A stretch of DNA of 64,000 bases, taken from NCBI RefSeq assembly GCF_000265365.1, contig NC_018011.1, forward strand, positions 1,860,001 to 1,924,000, read 5' to 3'. The stretch comes from Alistipes finegoldii DSM 17242 (lineage in GTDB: Bacteria; Bacteroidota; Bacteroidia; Bacteroidales; Rikenellaceae). This document shows, piece by piece, positions 25,094 through 34,738 of the stretch. The notes below the pieces were generated by a model that saw nothing but the letters and a program-made list of their open reading frames with translations, was not told where the DNA came from and did no database searches. Every line of letters starts with the position of its first letter. Positions within the stretch are counted from its first letter, which is position 1. A program made the position numbers and the translations under genes.

Positions 25094-27663
25094 TTAATAG
25101 GTGTCGGCCAGCGACATTGATTTCAGGCGCCGTGCAAGCTCCTTGGCGTTCAGTTCCGACGCCACGCGGACGGTGCGCGTTTCGCCCGGCATGAGGTCGA
25201 AGAAGTTGTCGGAGAAGTGCGCCGTTTCGCCTTCGACCGACAGATAGACGCCCCGCGCGAAGTTGTCCGACCGGACGGTGACGTCGTACTCCCCGCCGGC
25301 CCGGTCGACCTTGCAGTGCAGGGTCGCTTTCGGGTAATTCATCGTTTTCTGCTGTACGAGGAAGTAGTTGTTGCGGTATGTCTTCCCCGCAGCGGTGAAT
25401 GTCGCCTGAATGACGACCTCTTCCGGAGCGGCTCCGTTCAGCAGCGTCCGGGTGTCGATGGCGGCGACTTTCGTGCTGGCGTTGGCCGGGACGTCGATCT
25501 GCTGTTCGAACTCCCCGGTCCGGCCGCCCGTCAGACGCACCGCCCGGACGCACAAGGTGCCTTTCTCCGGAGTGAGCAGGTCGGAAACGGCGTAGATGTC
25601 GAGCCGTCCGCCGTCGAGGATCGGGGAGATCAGTATGTCCGCGAATGCGTAGCGGGCGAAGTAGTGCTGCGCCTTCCAGACGCCGTACCAGTCGCGGCTC
25701 GACCACGAAGCTACCGGCCAGCAGTCGTTGTGCTGCCAGTAGAGCGATCCCCAGCAGTAGCCCTTGTCGCGGCGGTGCGCCTCGATCGCCGTTTTGATGG
25801 CGTCGCCCTGCAAGATCTGGGAGGCGTAGAGGAACGACTCGAAATCGTGCGGTTCGTGGTATTCGTTCAGCAGGTAGCTTTTGATCAGGTTGTTGGCGTG
25901 TTCGCCGCCCCGCTGGTGGGACATCATGACTTCCGACGTGATGTCTTGGTCGCCGGGCAGCGGCGCGTAGCGCTTCACCGTTTCGAAACACGGGAACGAC
26001 TGGAACCCGTATTCGCTGAAGAAACGGCTGCGCTGGCGGTTGTACTCGGTGATGGGCTTTTTGGCGTGCCATACCTCCCAGTAGTGCCGGTCGCCCTCGT
26101 GGTCGTTGCTCATCGCGCCGTAGTCCGAGAAGGGCGAGGTGGGCTGGTAACCCATGTCGGGGGCGTATTCGGCCACCACTTGGGCCAGCATGCGGTAATA
26201 CTGCTCCTCGTACTGTTTCCAGATGATGTCGGAGTATTTCGGGTCTACTTTGTCGACGTCGTATTTCCAGCCGCTGAGCCACGAATCCTGATTCTCGTTG
26301 TTGCCGCACCAGTAGACCACGCAGGCGTGGTTGCGCAGGCGTTTGACGTTGTCAACGGCCTCCAGACGCATGTTCTCCAGCAGCGCCCCTTCGGCCGGGT
26401 AGACCGCGCAGGCGTACATGAAATCCTGCCAGATCAGGATGCCCTCGCGGTCGCAAAGCTCATAGAAGAAGTCGTCTTCGTAGATGCCGCCGCCCCAGAC
26501 GCGGAGCATGTTCATGTTGACGTCGACCGCGTCCCGGATCGTGCGTTCGTAGGTCTCGCGGGTGACGCGGGGCAGGAAGCAGTCGCAGGGGATGTAGTTG
26601 GCGCCCTTGCAGAAAACGGGTTCGCCGTTGAGCAGGAACCGCAGGCTGCGTCCGTAGGCGTCGGGCTTCTTCTCGACGGTGACGGAGCGGAGCCCGACCT
26701 GTGCGCTGTGGCCGGCCAGCACACGGCCGCCAAGCTCCACGGAGGTACGGAAAGTATAGAGGTGCGGTTCGCCCATGCCGCGGCACCACCATAGTTCCGG
26801 ATGCTCGATCGTGAACGGGACGCTGACCCGGTTCATGCCCGCGTGGAGCTGCACGCTGCGCGAACCGAGCACCCGTTTGCCGTCGGAGACGGTGACGACG
26901 GCGTTTTCGACGGGCGCTGCCGCTTCGATCTCCACCTGCGTCTCGACACGGGCGGCTTCGGACGAGACCTCCGTCTGGCGGTGGAATACGTCTTCCAGAC
27001 GCAGCTCGTTCCAGCCCTGAAGTTTTACCGGACGCCAGATGCCCGACGTAACCAGCCGCGGACCCCAGTCCCAGCCGTAATGATAGCCCGCCTTGCGGGT
27101 GAAAGGGCTGAGTTTTTTCCGTCGAGTCCCCCGTTGTCCGCCTGATCGTTCCAAGCCTCGTAACGGTAGGGCAGGGATTCGTACTGCGGCAGGGCCTTTT
27201 TGATCGGGGAGTGGAAATAGACGCGCAGCACGTTGCCGCGCTCCTTGAGCAGGGGTTTGACTTCGGCGGCCCAGCGGCGGAACATGTTGTCCGCCGTCAG
27301 GATCTGCGTTTCGTTCAGGAAGACGTCGGCATAGGTGTCCAGACCGAGGAACTCCAGCCGGACGTGTTCATAGCCGCGCGTCAGCGCTCCGGCGTCGAAG
27401 GAGACTTCGTAGATCCAGTCTTCCTTGTCGATCCACTGCAGGGAGCGTTCGTTGAGCCGGTAGTAGGGATCTTCGATCAGCCCGTTGTCCATCAGGTCGG
27501 TGTGGACTACGCCGGGTACCGTCGCCGGATGCCATTCGTTTCGGTTCGCCTGTCTGAACTTCCAGCCGGAGTGAAGCGGCATCGTGTCGTTGGCGGCCGA
27601 TCCGATCGTCGCCGATCCCGCTAAAAATAATGTCATAATTGCCTTCAGGGTTTGTTTGTACAT
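25094..27663 (-). pseudogene. GH2 beta-mannosidase with a frameshift in a poly-A run
   Basis: The N-terminal fragment has a signal peptide and the GH2 jelly-roll (LHSGWKFRQANRNEWHPATV, VPGVVHTDLMDNGLIEDPYY). The C-terminal fragment has the catalytic barrel: LRVWGGGIYEDDFFYELCD, VYWCGNNENQ with the acid/base glutamate, and FFSEYGFQSFP with the nucleophile glutamate. The frames meet at 27113-27124. DGKN followed by junk in frame one becomes KKLSPFTRKAGYHYGWDWGP in frame two, and a single extra A in the run of six would join them to about 856 residues, the usual length. The enzyme would release mannose from beta-mannan oligosaccharides in the periplasm. It lies two bases after the SusE-like gene. 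Confidence 0.88.
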
Positions 27664-27665
27664 GA

Positions 27666-28871
27666 CTAGTTCTCTTTGGTGAGGGTGAGGGGCATCGTGT
27701 TCAGGTTCAGGTTGATGGTGTAGGTTCCCGACGCATACCCGAAGCGCGACGGATAGAACTGCGGGGCGCCCTTGGCGTCGCTTGTGGCCTGATCGTCAAT
27801 GCGGATCACCGTGCCGAACGGCGCGTCGGGGGTCTGTCCGTACCAAGGCCACCAGCCGTCGGACGAAGCGAAGATCTTGAATCCCTTGTAATCGCCGTCG
27901 AAATTCATGGCGACACCCGTGGCTTCCCATTCGTTGTCGCCCTTCTTGGGCCGGTAGGTGCGGCTTTCCCAGCCGCCCGGAGTGGCTTCGCCGGTCATCG
28001 AATAGGCGGTCGAGTAGTCGATGCTTTTCGCGGTGAGCGTCATCTTCATCGTGTTGAGGTTTACCTCGATGTCGTAAACGCCGTTCTCGTAGCCGAACGA
28101 TCCCGGCTGGAACTGCGCTTCACCGCTTTTATATACGGCGATCTTTCCGAACGTCTCCGCCGAAAGGTCCTGTGCGGCGAAACGGGGATCGTCCGTGTCG
28201 TTGACGTTGCGCGAGAAGTAGAATTTGAAGCCGTTGTTCAGGCTCATGGGCTGCACGCGCAGCTCGACGCCGGAGGCCTGATACAGGTGGGAGCCTTCGC
28301 GGCTTTCGGGCAGTTCGAGGCCCGCGTTCAGATCCCACTGCCACGGGGTGGCCGCACCCACCATGATCAGCGAGGGCGGGAAGTTCGGATAGGTCGTCTT
28401 CGGCGTTATTGCGCAGTTTTTGATCTCCGACAGCTGGGCGTCGAACTCCTCGTCCGCGTTTTTCGCATATACGGCGAACCGCACCGCCGCTTCGGTGCCG
28501 GCTTCCAGATCGAAAGTGTTGAGAAGCAGCTGATTCAGCTCGCCGTGAGTGAAGTCGTGTGTCAGGGCCGCGCCCTTGTCGATGACGACCGGACCGGAGA
28601 ACATGTCGCGGTCGGTCAGGTTGACGTAGAGCGTGTAGGCGACCTCGGTCTGCTCGTCGTCGGTCGCGGCGGTCCATTCGGCGTGCAGGGCCGGTTGGTC
28701 GGAGTGCTCCGGGTCGACCAGCACGGCATCGGCCGAGAGGGTCAGCGTGGGGGCTGTCAGGGTTGCGGGTTCCGGAACCGGTTTTTCGGCCGTGTCGTCG
28801 GAACTGCAGGCGGCGGCCAGAAGAAGGGTGGCGGCCAGACCCGCGGTCAGATAGTAGAGTTTTCTTCGCAT
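27666..28871 (-). CDS. SusE/SusF-like outer-membrane glycan-binding lipoprotein
   Basis: The 401-residue protein starts MRRKLYYLTAGLAATLLLAA, with a lipobox at LLAAAC and the acidic tail SSDDTAEKP. The N-terminal part (LTLSADAVLVDPEHSDQPAL) resembles the SusE immunoglobulin-like domain. Two similar C-terminal modules follow, each ending in a strand pair: SFGYENGVYDIEVNLNTMKM and RFGYASGTYTINLNLNTMPL. These look like duplicated starch-binding-type domains. The upstream in-frame ATG at 28919 is rejected because the signal peptide begins at 28871. It is the first gene of the left PUL arm. Confidence 0.85.
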   Translation of the reverse strand: MRRKLYYLTAGLAATLLLAAACSSDDTAEKPVPEPATLTAPTLTLSADAVLVDPEHSDQPALHAEWTAATDDEQTEVAYTLYVNLTDRDMFSGPVVIDKGAALTHDFTHGELNQLLLNTFDLEAGTEAAVRFAVYAKNADEEFDAQLSEIKNCAITPKTTYPNFPPSLIMVGAATPWQWDLNAGLELPESREGSHLYQASGVELRVQPMSLNNGFKFYFSRNVNDTDDPRFAAQDLSAETFGKIAVYKSGEAQFQPGSFGYENGVYDIEVNLNTMKMTLTAKSIDYSTAYSMTGEATPGGWESRTYRPKKGDNEWEATGVAMNFDGDYKGFKIFASSDGWWPWYGQTPDAPFGTVIRIDDQATSDAKGAPQFYPSRFGYASGTYTINLNLNTMPLTLTKEN

Positions 28872-28916
28872 ATAGGTTGGTTTTTGATTGGATTGATCGG
28901 GTGTATATGCCGAAAA

Positions 28917-28924
28917 CAAAATTA
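28917..28924 (-). promoter_or_regulatory. -7 box for the left PUL arm
   Basis: CAAAATTA reads TAATTTTG on the minus strand and fits TAnnTTTG. It lies about 46 bases upstream of the SusE-like ATG. A weak -33 candidate (ATTG on the minus strand) lies about 18 bases further upstream. Confidence 0.5.
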
Positions 28925-29189
28925 TCGTTTTGTCCGAGCCTGCAATAGAAAGGTTCGAAAAGCAAAAAAGTTTGATCGGATCGTATCAATCCGACGCTTT
29001 TTTTGCGCATGAAAAGGCCCTGAAAAGTGGGTTATACGAATTTTAAATATTATTAAAAACGATGAAACGGAATATGTATGGGTTGATTCGCTGGTATTAT
29101 GTGATCTTTTTGTTGTATTATTCGATTGAAGTGTGTCATGGCTCTTGGAAAATACTTTTCGACGATGTAATTTTACCTAAAACCACACG

Positions 29190-29215
29190 GATTAACATGC
29201 AATGTATTGTTAATC
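29190..29215. promoter_or_regulatory. inverted repeat, candidate operator ahead of the GH97 operon
   Basis: Perfect 8-base arms GATTAACA and TGTTAATC are separated by ten bases, so the half-site centres are about 18 bases apart. The dyad ends 28 bases before the GH97 start codon, in the control region between the two PUL arms. No T-run follows, so it is not a terminator. Confidence 0.55.
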
Positions 29216-29243
29216 ATGTATATAACCTGATAATAACCGGCCT

Positions 29244-31250
29244 ATGAAAAAACTCTTCCTTTTTCTCTGTCTTCTGTTCCTGCTGCCGACCGCCGCTTTG
29301 TGCAGGGATAAAACCTATACGATTCAATCACCCGATTGTTCGTTGACCGTCACGATCGGATGCGGTGATCGAATCGTATATTCCGTCCGATCGGATACGA
29401 ATCAGATTCTGAAGCCTTCGCCCTTGGCTCTCAGGCTCGTTTCCGGCGAATGCTGGGGCCGGCGGAGCCGGGTGGCCGGAGTGCGGCGCTACCGGATCGA
29501 CGAGGTGTACGACGCACCTGTTTATAAAAAGCGGAAGGTGGAGGATCGCTGCAACGGGATCGTGATCGATTTCCGGGAGGGATTTTCGCTGGAGTTCCGG
29601 GCCTATGACGACGCGGTGGCTTACCGCTTCGTCGCGCGTCAGCCCGGCGAGGTGCTCGTTGCGGGCGAAGAGGCCCGGTTCCGGTTCGCTCCGGGAGCCG
29701 TCGCATTCGTGCCCTATGTGCGCGACACCCCTTGCAGGCACGACGGACTGGCTTTCGGCGAGCAGTTCATGCAGTCGTTCGAGAACACCTATACCCGTAC
29801 GCCGCTTTGCGAAATGGACTCCGCCCGCTTGGCGTTCCTGCCGCTGCTCGTGCAGACGGCCGGGGGTGTGAACGTCTGCATCACGGACGCCGACCTCGAA
29901 TCCTATCCGGGCATGTTCCTGCACCGAAGCGGCGCGGACGAACTCGAAGGCGTTTTCGCGCCCTCTCCGCGGAAGGTCGTGCCGGGCGGTTACGACCGCA
30001 TGCAGGGCGTGGTCGAGGAGTACGAGCCGTTCATAGCCTCCCTTGCGCCGGGAGACCGGCTGCCGTGGCGGGCGCTCAGTATCGTGCGGCAGGATGCCCG
30101 GCTCGCGGACAACGATCTGGTCTGGAAGCTCGCTTCGCCCTGCCGGCTCGACGATATTTCGTGGATCGAACCCGGCAAGGCCGCGTGGGAGTGGTGGAAC
30201 GACTGGGGGCTTTCCGGCGTGGACTTCACGGCGGGGATCAACCAGCCCACCTATGAATATTACATCGATTTCGCATCCCGCAACGGTCTGCGCTACCTCG
30301 TTCTGGACGACGGCTGGAGCCGCGATCACCATTCGCCGCTGGAGACGGCCCCCGGACTCGATCTGCCGGCGCTGGTGAAGTACGGCGAAGAGCGGGGCGT
30401 GGGACTGATCCTCTGGCTCGGCTACCTCCCGTTCGCCGAACAGATGGAGGAGCTTTGCGAGCACTATTCCGAAATGGGCATCAAGGGATTCAAGGTCGAT
30501 TTCATGGACAGGGACGACCAGCAGATGGTCCGGTTCGTCTACGATGCCGCCCGTACGGCCGCACGGTACAGGCTGCTGCTCGACCTGCACGGCATATTCA
30601 AGCCTGCGGGAATCCAGCGGACCTATCCCAACGTCATCAATTTCGAAGGCGTGCACGGGCTGGAGCAGGTCAAATGGTCGCCCGTCGAGGTCGATCAGGT
30701 TACCTATGACGTGACGGTGCCCTTCATCCGGATGATGGCCGGACCGATGGATTATACGCAGGGAGCCATGCGCAATGCCTCGAAAGCGAATTTCCGGCCG
30801 GTGAATTCCGAGCCGATGAGTCAGGGAACCCGCTGCCGGCAGCTGGCCGAGTATGTCGTGTTCGATGCTCCGCTCGCGATGCTGTGCGACTCCCCGTCGG
30901 CCTACGGACGGGAACCCGAATGCCTGCGCTTCATCTCCGGCGTGCCTACCGTCTGGGATGAGACCGAAGTGCTCGCCGGCGAGGTCGGCGACCATATCGT
31001 GACGGCGCGCCGTCACGGCGACGTGTGGTATGTAGGGGGACTTGCCGGCTGGGACGGCCGTACGGTGCGGGTCGATCTCTCGCTGCTGCCCGAAGGGACG
31101 TATGCGGTGGAGCTGTTCCGCGACGGCGAGAACGCGGCGCGCATCGCCCAAGACTATGTCCGGGAGGAGTTCCTGCTGGCTCCCGGTAAATCGTTCGATG
31201 TGAAAATGTTCCCCGGAGGCGGTTTCGCCGCCCGGATAACCAAGCGATAG
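29244..31250 (+). CDS. GH97 retaining alpha-galactosidase-type glycoside hydrolase
   Basis: The 668-residue protein has a signal peptide (MKKLFLFLCLLFLLPTAALC), the N-terminal GH97 beta-sandwich and a TIM barrel with AWEWWNDWGLSGVDF, MGIKGFKVDFMDRDDQQMV and YPNVINFEGVHGLEQVKWS. In GH97 the KVDF form with an aspartate nucleophile (here about Asp419) marks retaining alpha-galactosidases, in contrast to inverting glucosidases such as SusB. Glu468 is a candidate acid/base. Periplasmic removal of alpha-galactosyl side chains from galactomannan fits the neighbouring GH26 and GH2 genes. It is the first gene of the right PUL arm. Confidence 0.88.
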   Translation: MKKLFLFLCLLFLLPTAALCRDKTYTIQSPDCSLTVTIGCGDRIVYSVRSDTNQILKPSPLALRLVSGECWGRRSRVAGVRRYRIDEVYDAPVYKKRKVEDRCNGIVIDFREGFSLEFRAYDDAVAYRFVARQPGEVLVAGEEARFRFAPGAVAFVPYVRDTPCRHDGLAFGEQFMQSFENTYTRTPLCEMDSARLAFLPLLVQTAGGVNVCITDADLESYPGMFLHRSGADELEGVFAPSPRKVVPGGYDRMQGVVEEYEPFIASLAPGDRLPWRALSIVRQDARLADNDLVWKLASPCRLDDISWIEPGKAAWEWWNDWGLSGVDFTAGINQPTYEYYIDFASRNGLRYLVLDDGWSRDHHSPLETAPGLDLPALVKYGEERGVGLILWLGYLPFAEQMEELCEHYSEMGIKGFKVDFMDRDDQQMVRFVYDAARTAARYRLLLDLHGIFKPAGIQRTYPNVINFEGVHGLEQVKWSPVEVDQVTYDVTVPFIRMMAGPMDYTQGAMRNASKANFRPVNSEPMSQGTRCRQLAEYVVFDAPLAMLCDSPSAYGREPECLRFISGVPTVWDETEVLAGEVGDHIVTARRHGDVWYVGGLAGWDGRTVRVDLSLLPEGTYAVELFRDGENAARIAQDYVREEFLLAPGKSFDVKMFPGGGFAARITKR

Positions 31251-31253
31251 CGT

Positions 31254-32591
31254 ATGGGCATACGTCTTAGGGAAAAGATCGGTTACGGACTCGGCGATAC
31301 GGCCTCTTCGATGCTGTGGAAGCTCTTCAGCGTCTACCTGATGTTCTTCTATACGGACATCTGCGGCATCGACGCATGGGTGGTCGGCGTCCTGTTTCTG
31401 GTGACGCGGATCTGGGATTCGCTGCTCGATCCCGTCGTCGGGCTTCTGTGCGACCGCACATCCAGCCGGTGGGGGACCTTCCGGCCGTGGCTGCTGTGGG
31501 GCGCCCTGCCCTTCGGGGCGTTGGGCGTCCTGACCTTCTACATGCCGGAGTGGGGAACGGGCGGAAAGGTGGTCTATGCGACCGTGACCTATTCGCTGAT
31601 GATGATCGTCTATTCGTCGGTCAATGTGCCCTATGCCGCACTGCTCGGCGTCATGTCGGCCGATCCGCACGAACGCACGGTGCTCGCCGCGTTCAGGATG
31701 ACCTTCGCCGCCGCAGGCAGCATGGCGGTCGTGCTGGCGGTCGAGGCGCTGGTGAAGGCTTTCCGGCCGTGGGCTGGGCCGTCGGCGAGCTGGACCGCGG
31801 CGGTCGCCGTCGTGGCCGCGCTTGCAGTCGTGCTGTTCTTCGTGACGTTCTCAACGACGCGGGAGCGGGTACGGCCCGTGCGGGCGGAGCGGCATCCGGT
31901 GCTGCTCTCGCTGCGCGACCTGCTGCACAACAGACCGTGGCTGATCCTTGCAGGGGCAGCCGTATGTCTTCAGGTGTTCAATGCGTTCCGGGAGAGCGGG
32001 ACGATCTATTTCTTCAAGTATTGCGTGGCCGGCGAGACTGTCGGCACGGTGTCGTTCGCCGGGATCGCCCTGACCGGGTCGGCCCTGTTCCTCGCCGTGG
32101 GGCCGTTTTTCAACATTGCGGGCATCGTGCTGATCCCCTTCGCCGCGGACCGGTTCGGACGCCGGCGGACGCTGGTAGGCACCTTGCTGCTCACGGCCGT
32201 TTTCAGCTTCGCCTTCTATTTCGTGCGGCAGGGCGGTTATTCCGTGCTGCTTCTGGCGCAGGCGCTCATCAGCCTGAGCGTCGGCGGGGTGTTGCCGCTG
32301 CTCTGGGCCATGTCCGCCGATACGGCGGACTATGCCGAACGGCGTTCGGGCCGCCGGGATACGGGGCTGATATTCTCCTCCTATTCGATGGCCCAGAAGA
32401 TGGGCTGGGCGGTCGGAAGTGCCGCGACGGCGTGGATACTGTCGCTGGCCGGATTCGAAGCGAATGCCGTCCAGTCGCCGGCTGCGCTCACGGTTATAGG
32501 GTGTCTGCAAAGCGTCTTCCCGGCTTTGGCCGCTTTGGGGACATGTGCCTTCATTCTGTTTTATCCGCTGGCCGATTCCCGGCCCAAATAA
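31254..32591 (+). CDS. GPH-family sugar:cation symporter
   Basis: The 445-residue protein has about twelve membrane segments and begins MGIRLREKIGYGLGDTASSM. It has the GPH (melibiose carrier-like) signature regions FYTDICGIDAWVVG, DSLLDPVVGLLCDRTSSRWG and NVPYAALLGVMS. Such carriers import small glycosides across the inner membrane with Na+ or H+. The ATG follows the GH97 stop by three bases, so co-translation is likely. In this locus a mannobiose- or galactoside-type product is the expected cargo, by context only. Confidence 0.9.
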   Translation: MGIRLREKIGYGLGDTASSMLWKLFSVYLMFFYTDICGIDAWVVGVLFLVTRIWDSLLDPVVGLLCDRTSSRWGTFRPWLLWGALPFGALGVLTFYMPEWGTGGKVVYATVTYSLMMIVYSSVNVPYAALLGVMSADPHERTVLAAFRMTFAAAGSMAVVLAVEALVKAFRPWAGPSASWTAAVAVVAALAVVLFFVTFSTTRERVRPVRAERHPVLLSLRDLLHNRPWLILAGAAVCLQVFNAFRESGTIYFFKYCVAGETVGTVSFAGIALTGSALFLAVGPFFNIAGIVLIPFAADRFGRRRTLVGTLLLTAVFSFAFYFVRQGGYSVLLLAQALISLSVGGVLPLLWAMSADTADYAERRSGRRDTGLIFSSYSMAQKMGWAVGSAATAWILSLAGFEANAVQSPAALTVIGCLQSVFPALAALGTCAFILFYPLADSRPK

Positions 32592-32600
32592 TGATTCGTT

Positions 32601-33494
32601 ATGCCCAATCCTGACATATTGACCGAGATACCGCCTATTTCAGGACAAGACTGTTTCGTCGTGTTCGACCGCTACAAGCGCGAATTCTGTTTCCCCGTGC
32701 ATATCCACAAGGAGTACGAGCTGAACCTTGTGTGCGGAGCGCGGGGGGCGACCCGCATCGTGGGCGACTCCGTCCGCGAAATATCCGACAGGGATCTGGT
32801 CCTGATCACGGGTTCCTACCTCGAACACGCGTGGCTGAACGGCAATTTTTCGAAGAATGCCGATGTCCATGAGGTCTGCGTGCAGTTTTCTCCCGATCTG
32901 TTCGAATCGGGGTTCATCGACAAGAAGCAGTTCTATCCGATCAAGAAGATGTTCGAGTATGCGCGCCGCGGCATCGCATTCTCCGAAGAGACGGTCTCCC
33001 GTGTCGAGCCGATCGTGGAGAACCTGATACGCAGCGAAGACAGGTTCGATTCGGTGCTTAACTTCCTGATGCTTCTCAACTGTCTGGCGCGCGAGAGCGA
33101 TTACCATATCCTCGCCCAGCGCTCCGTGTCGATCGAGAACAACGTCAATTACGACATGCCGCGCATCCAGAAGGTGATGCAGTTCCTGAACGATAATTTC
33201 CACCGGGACATATCCATCGCCGAGGTCAAGGCCCTCGTGAACATGAGCGAACCGACGTTCAGGCGTTTCATCAAACGGCATTCCGGAAAGAGCTTCGTGA
33301 ATCTGCTCAACGACATTCGCCTTGGGGCGGCTTCGCGCATGCTGATCGAAAACCCGACCAAGAACGTTTCGGAGATCGCCTACAAATGCGGATTCAACAA
33401 CCTCTCCAACTTCAACCGGATCTTCAAGAAGGGAAAGGGTTTGACTCCCAGTCCATTCAAGACGTTCTACACCCAGAAGAAAATATCCGTATAA
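32601..33494 (+). CDS. AraC-family transcriptional regulator
   Basis: The 297-residue regulator has an N-terminal cupin-like sensor domain (FPVHIHKEYELNLVCG near residue 35 and DLVLITGSYLEHAWLNG) and a C-terminal pair of helix-turn-helices (ISIAEVKALVNMSEPTFRRF and VSEIAYKCGFNNLSNFNRIF). It starts nine bases after the symporter stop. It probably senses a sugar inside the cell and controls this PUL, because no hybrid two-component regulator or anti-sigma pair is present. Similar AraC genes accompany mannan loci in Bacteroides. Confidence 0.9.
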   Translation: MPNPDILTEIPPISGQDCFVVFDRYKREFCFPVHIHKEYELNLVCGARGATRIVGDSVREISDRDLVLITGSYLEHAWLNGNFSKNADVHEVCVQFSPDLFESGFIDKKQFYPIKKMFEYARRGIAFSEETVSRVEPIVENLIRSEDRFDSVLNFLMLLNCLARESDYHILAQRSVSIENNVNYDMPRIQKVMQFLNDNFHRDISIAEVKALVNMSEPTFRRFIKRHSGKSFVNLLNDIRLGAASRMLIENPTKNVSEIAYKCGFNNLSNFNRIFKKGKGLTPSPFKTFYTQKKISV

Positions 33495-33518
33495 ATTCAA
33501 CCTAAAACTCAAAACGAC

Positions 33519-34724
33519 ATGAAAAAGAAATTGCTGTTTTCTGCGTGCGCCTGCATGGCTGTTGTCCTCGGTCTCGGATGTTCCGAGGTGAACGGTGTGC
33601 CGAGCCGCGCGCCTTCGGGGTATCCCGAAGGCCCCAAGACCATGGTCGATGCCGGCGCCACGGCCATTACCCGGACGCTCTACGAAAATCTGTTCGTGCT
33701 GGCCGAGCGCGGTACGATGTTCGGCCATCAGATACCGACCCTGTACGGTCTGGACAACAACAGGAAATGGTGGGCCGGCGACGACACCGACCTTTCGGAC
33801 ACGAAGTACCTGACGGGCAGCCACCCGGCAGTCTGCGGCTGGGAGCTTTCCAACATCGAGCTGGACATGGAGACCAATATCGACGGAGAGCTGTTCACCG
33901 AAGTGCGCAAGCACATCATCGCGGCATTCGGACGCGGAGCCGTCAATACGATTTCGTGGCATTGCGCCAATCCCGTTTCGGGCGGAAATTCGTGGGACGG
34001 GACGCGCGCCGTCTATTCGATCATTCCGGGCGGCGAGAACCACGAAAAGTTCAAAGGCTGGCTCGACAAGGTCGCCGATTTCATGCTGAGCCTCAAGTCT
34101 CCCGAAGGCGAGCCTATTCCGCTGATCTTCCGCCCGTGGCATGAGCATACCGGCTCCGGCTTCTGGTGGGGCAAGGGAAATGCGACGGCGCAGGAGTTCG
34201 TCGCCTTGTGGCAGTTCACGATTTCGTACCTGCGCGACGTGAAGGGGCTGCACAATCTGATCTGGGCCTATTCGCCCGATATGATCCATCTCAATTCGCG
34301 CGACGCCTACCTCGAATACTGGCCCGGCGACGAATGGGTCGATATTCTGGGACTCGACGCTTACGACCGCAACGGTGCGGACTACGACCACAAGGGATTG
34401 CAGATGATCCGCCTGATGAAGAATATCGCCTATACGAAGAACAAACCGTTGGCGCTGACCGAAACGGGTCTTGAGAACAACAATCCTGAGGAGTCGAACT
34501 ACTGCAACAAGAAATGGTGGACGTCGATGCTCTACAAGATTATCGAGAACGAGCCCGTATCGTTCGTGCTGTTGTGGCGCAACGGCGATTTCCCGACAAA
34601 CGGCGGGCACTATTTCAGCGCTTTCCGCGGGTGCTATTCCGAGAAGGATTTTATGGATTTCTCCCGGAAGGAGCAGATTCTTTTCGAGGACGACCTGCCG
34701 GATATGTACAAACCGCTCAAATAA
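33519..34724 (+). CDS. GH26 endo-beta-mannanase/mannobiohydrolase lipoprotein
   Basis: GH26 enzymes cut beta-1,4-mannan backbones. The 401-residue protein has a lipobox (MKKKLLFSACACMAVVLGLG then C). Its catalytic motifs are FRPWHEHTGSGFWWGKG, with the acid/base glutamate, and LALTETGLENN, with the nucleophile glutamate. FGHQIPTLYGLDNN and ISWHCANPVSGG are also typical of the family. Only one catalytic domain is present and no carbohydrate-binding module is seen. It ends the right PUL arm ahead of a bidirectional terminator. Whether it acts at the surface or in the periplasm is not decided by the sequence. Confidence 0.93.
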   Translation: MKKKLLFSACACMAVVLGLGCSEVNGVPSRAPSGYPEGPKTMVDAGATAITRTLYENLFVLAERGTMFGHQIPTLYGLDNNRKWWAGDDTDLSDTKYLTGSHPAVCGWELSNIELDMETNIDGELFTEVRKHIIAAFGRGAVNTISWHCANPVSGGNSWDGTRAVYSIIPGGENHEKFKGWLDKVADFMLSLKSPEGEPIPLIFRPWHEHTGSGFWWGKGNATAQEFVALWQFTISYLRDVKGLHNLIWAYSPDMIHLNSRDAYLEYWPGDEWVDILGLDAYDRNGADYDHKGLQMIRLMKNIAYTKNKPLALTETGLENNNPEESNYCNKKWWTSMLYKIIENEPVSFVLLWRNGDFPTNGGHYFSAFRGCYSEKDFMDFSRKEQILFEDDLPDMYKPLK

Positions 34725-34738
34725 GCGGTCCGGGGAGT

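Larger units (their letters stand above)
28872..29243. other. divergent control region of the PUL
   Basis: About 370 bases, clearly more AT-rich than the surrounding genes, separate the two divergent arms. It holds a probable promoter for the left arm (28917-28924) and an 8-base dyad just ahead of the GH97 gene (29190-29215). One small open frame crosses it but has no recognisable features. This is the natural place for the local AraC-type regulator to bind both arms. Confidence 0.65.

Noticed and set aside
29062..29247. 61-codon open frame in the PUL control region
   Set aside because: It has no domain or signal, overlaps the candidate operator and runs into the GH97 start. Open frames this short are expected by chance in AT-rich sequence.
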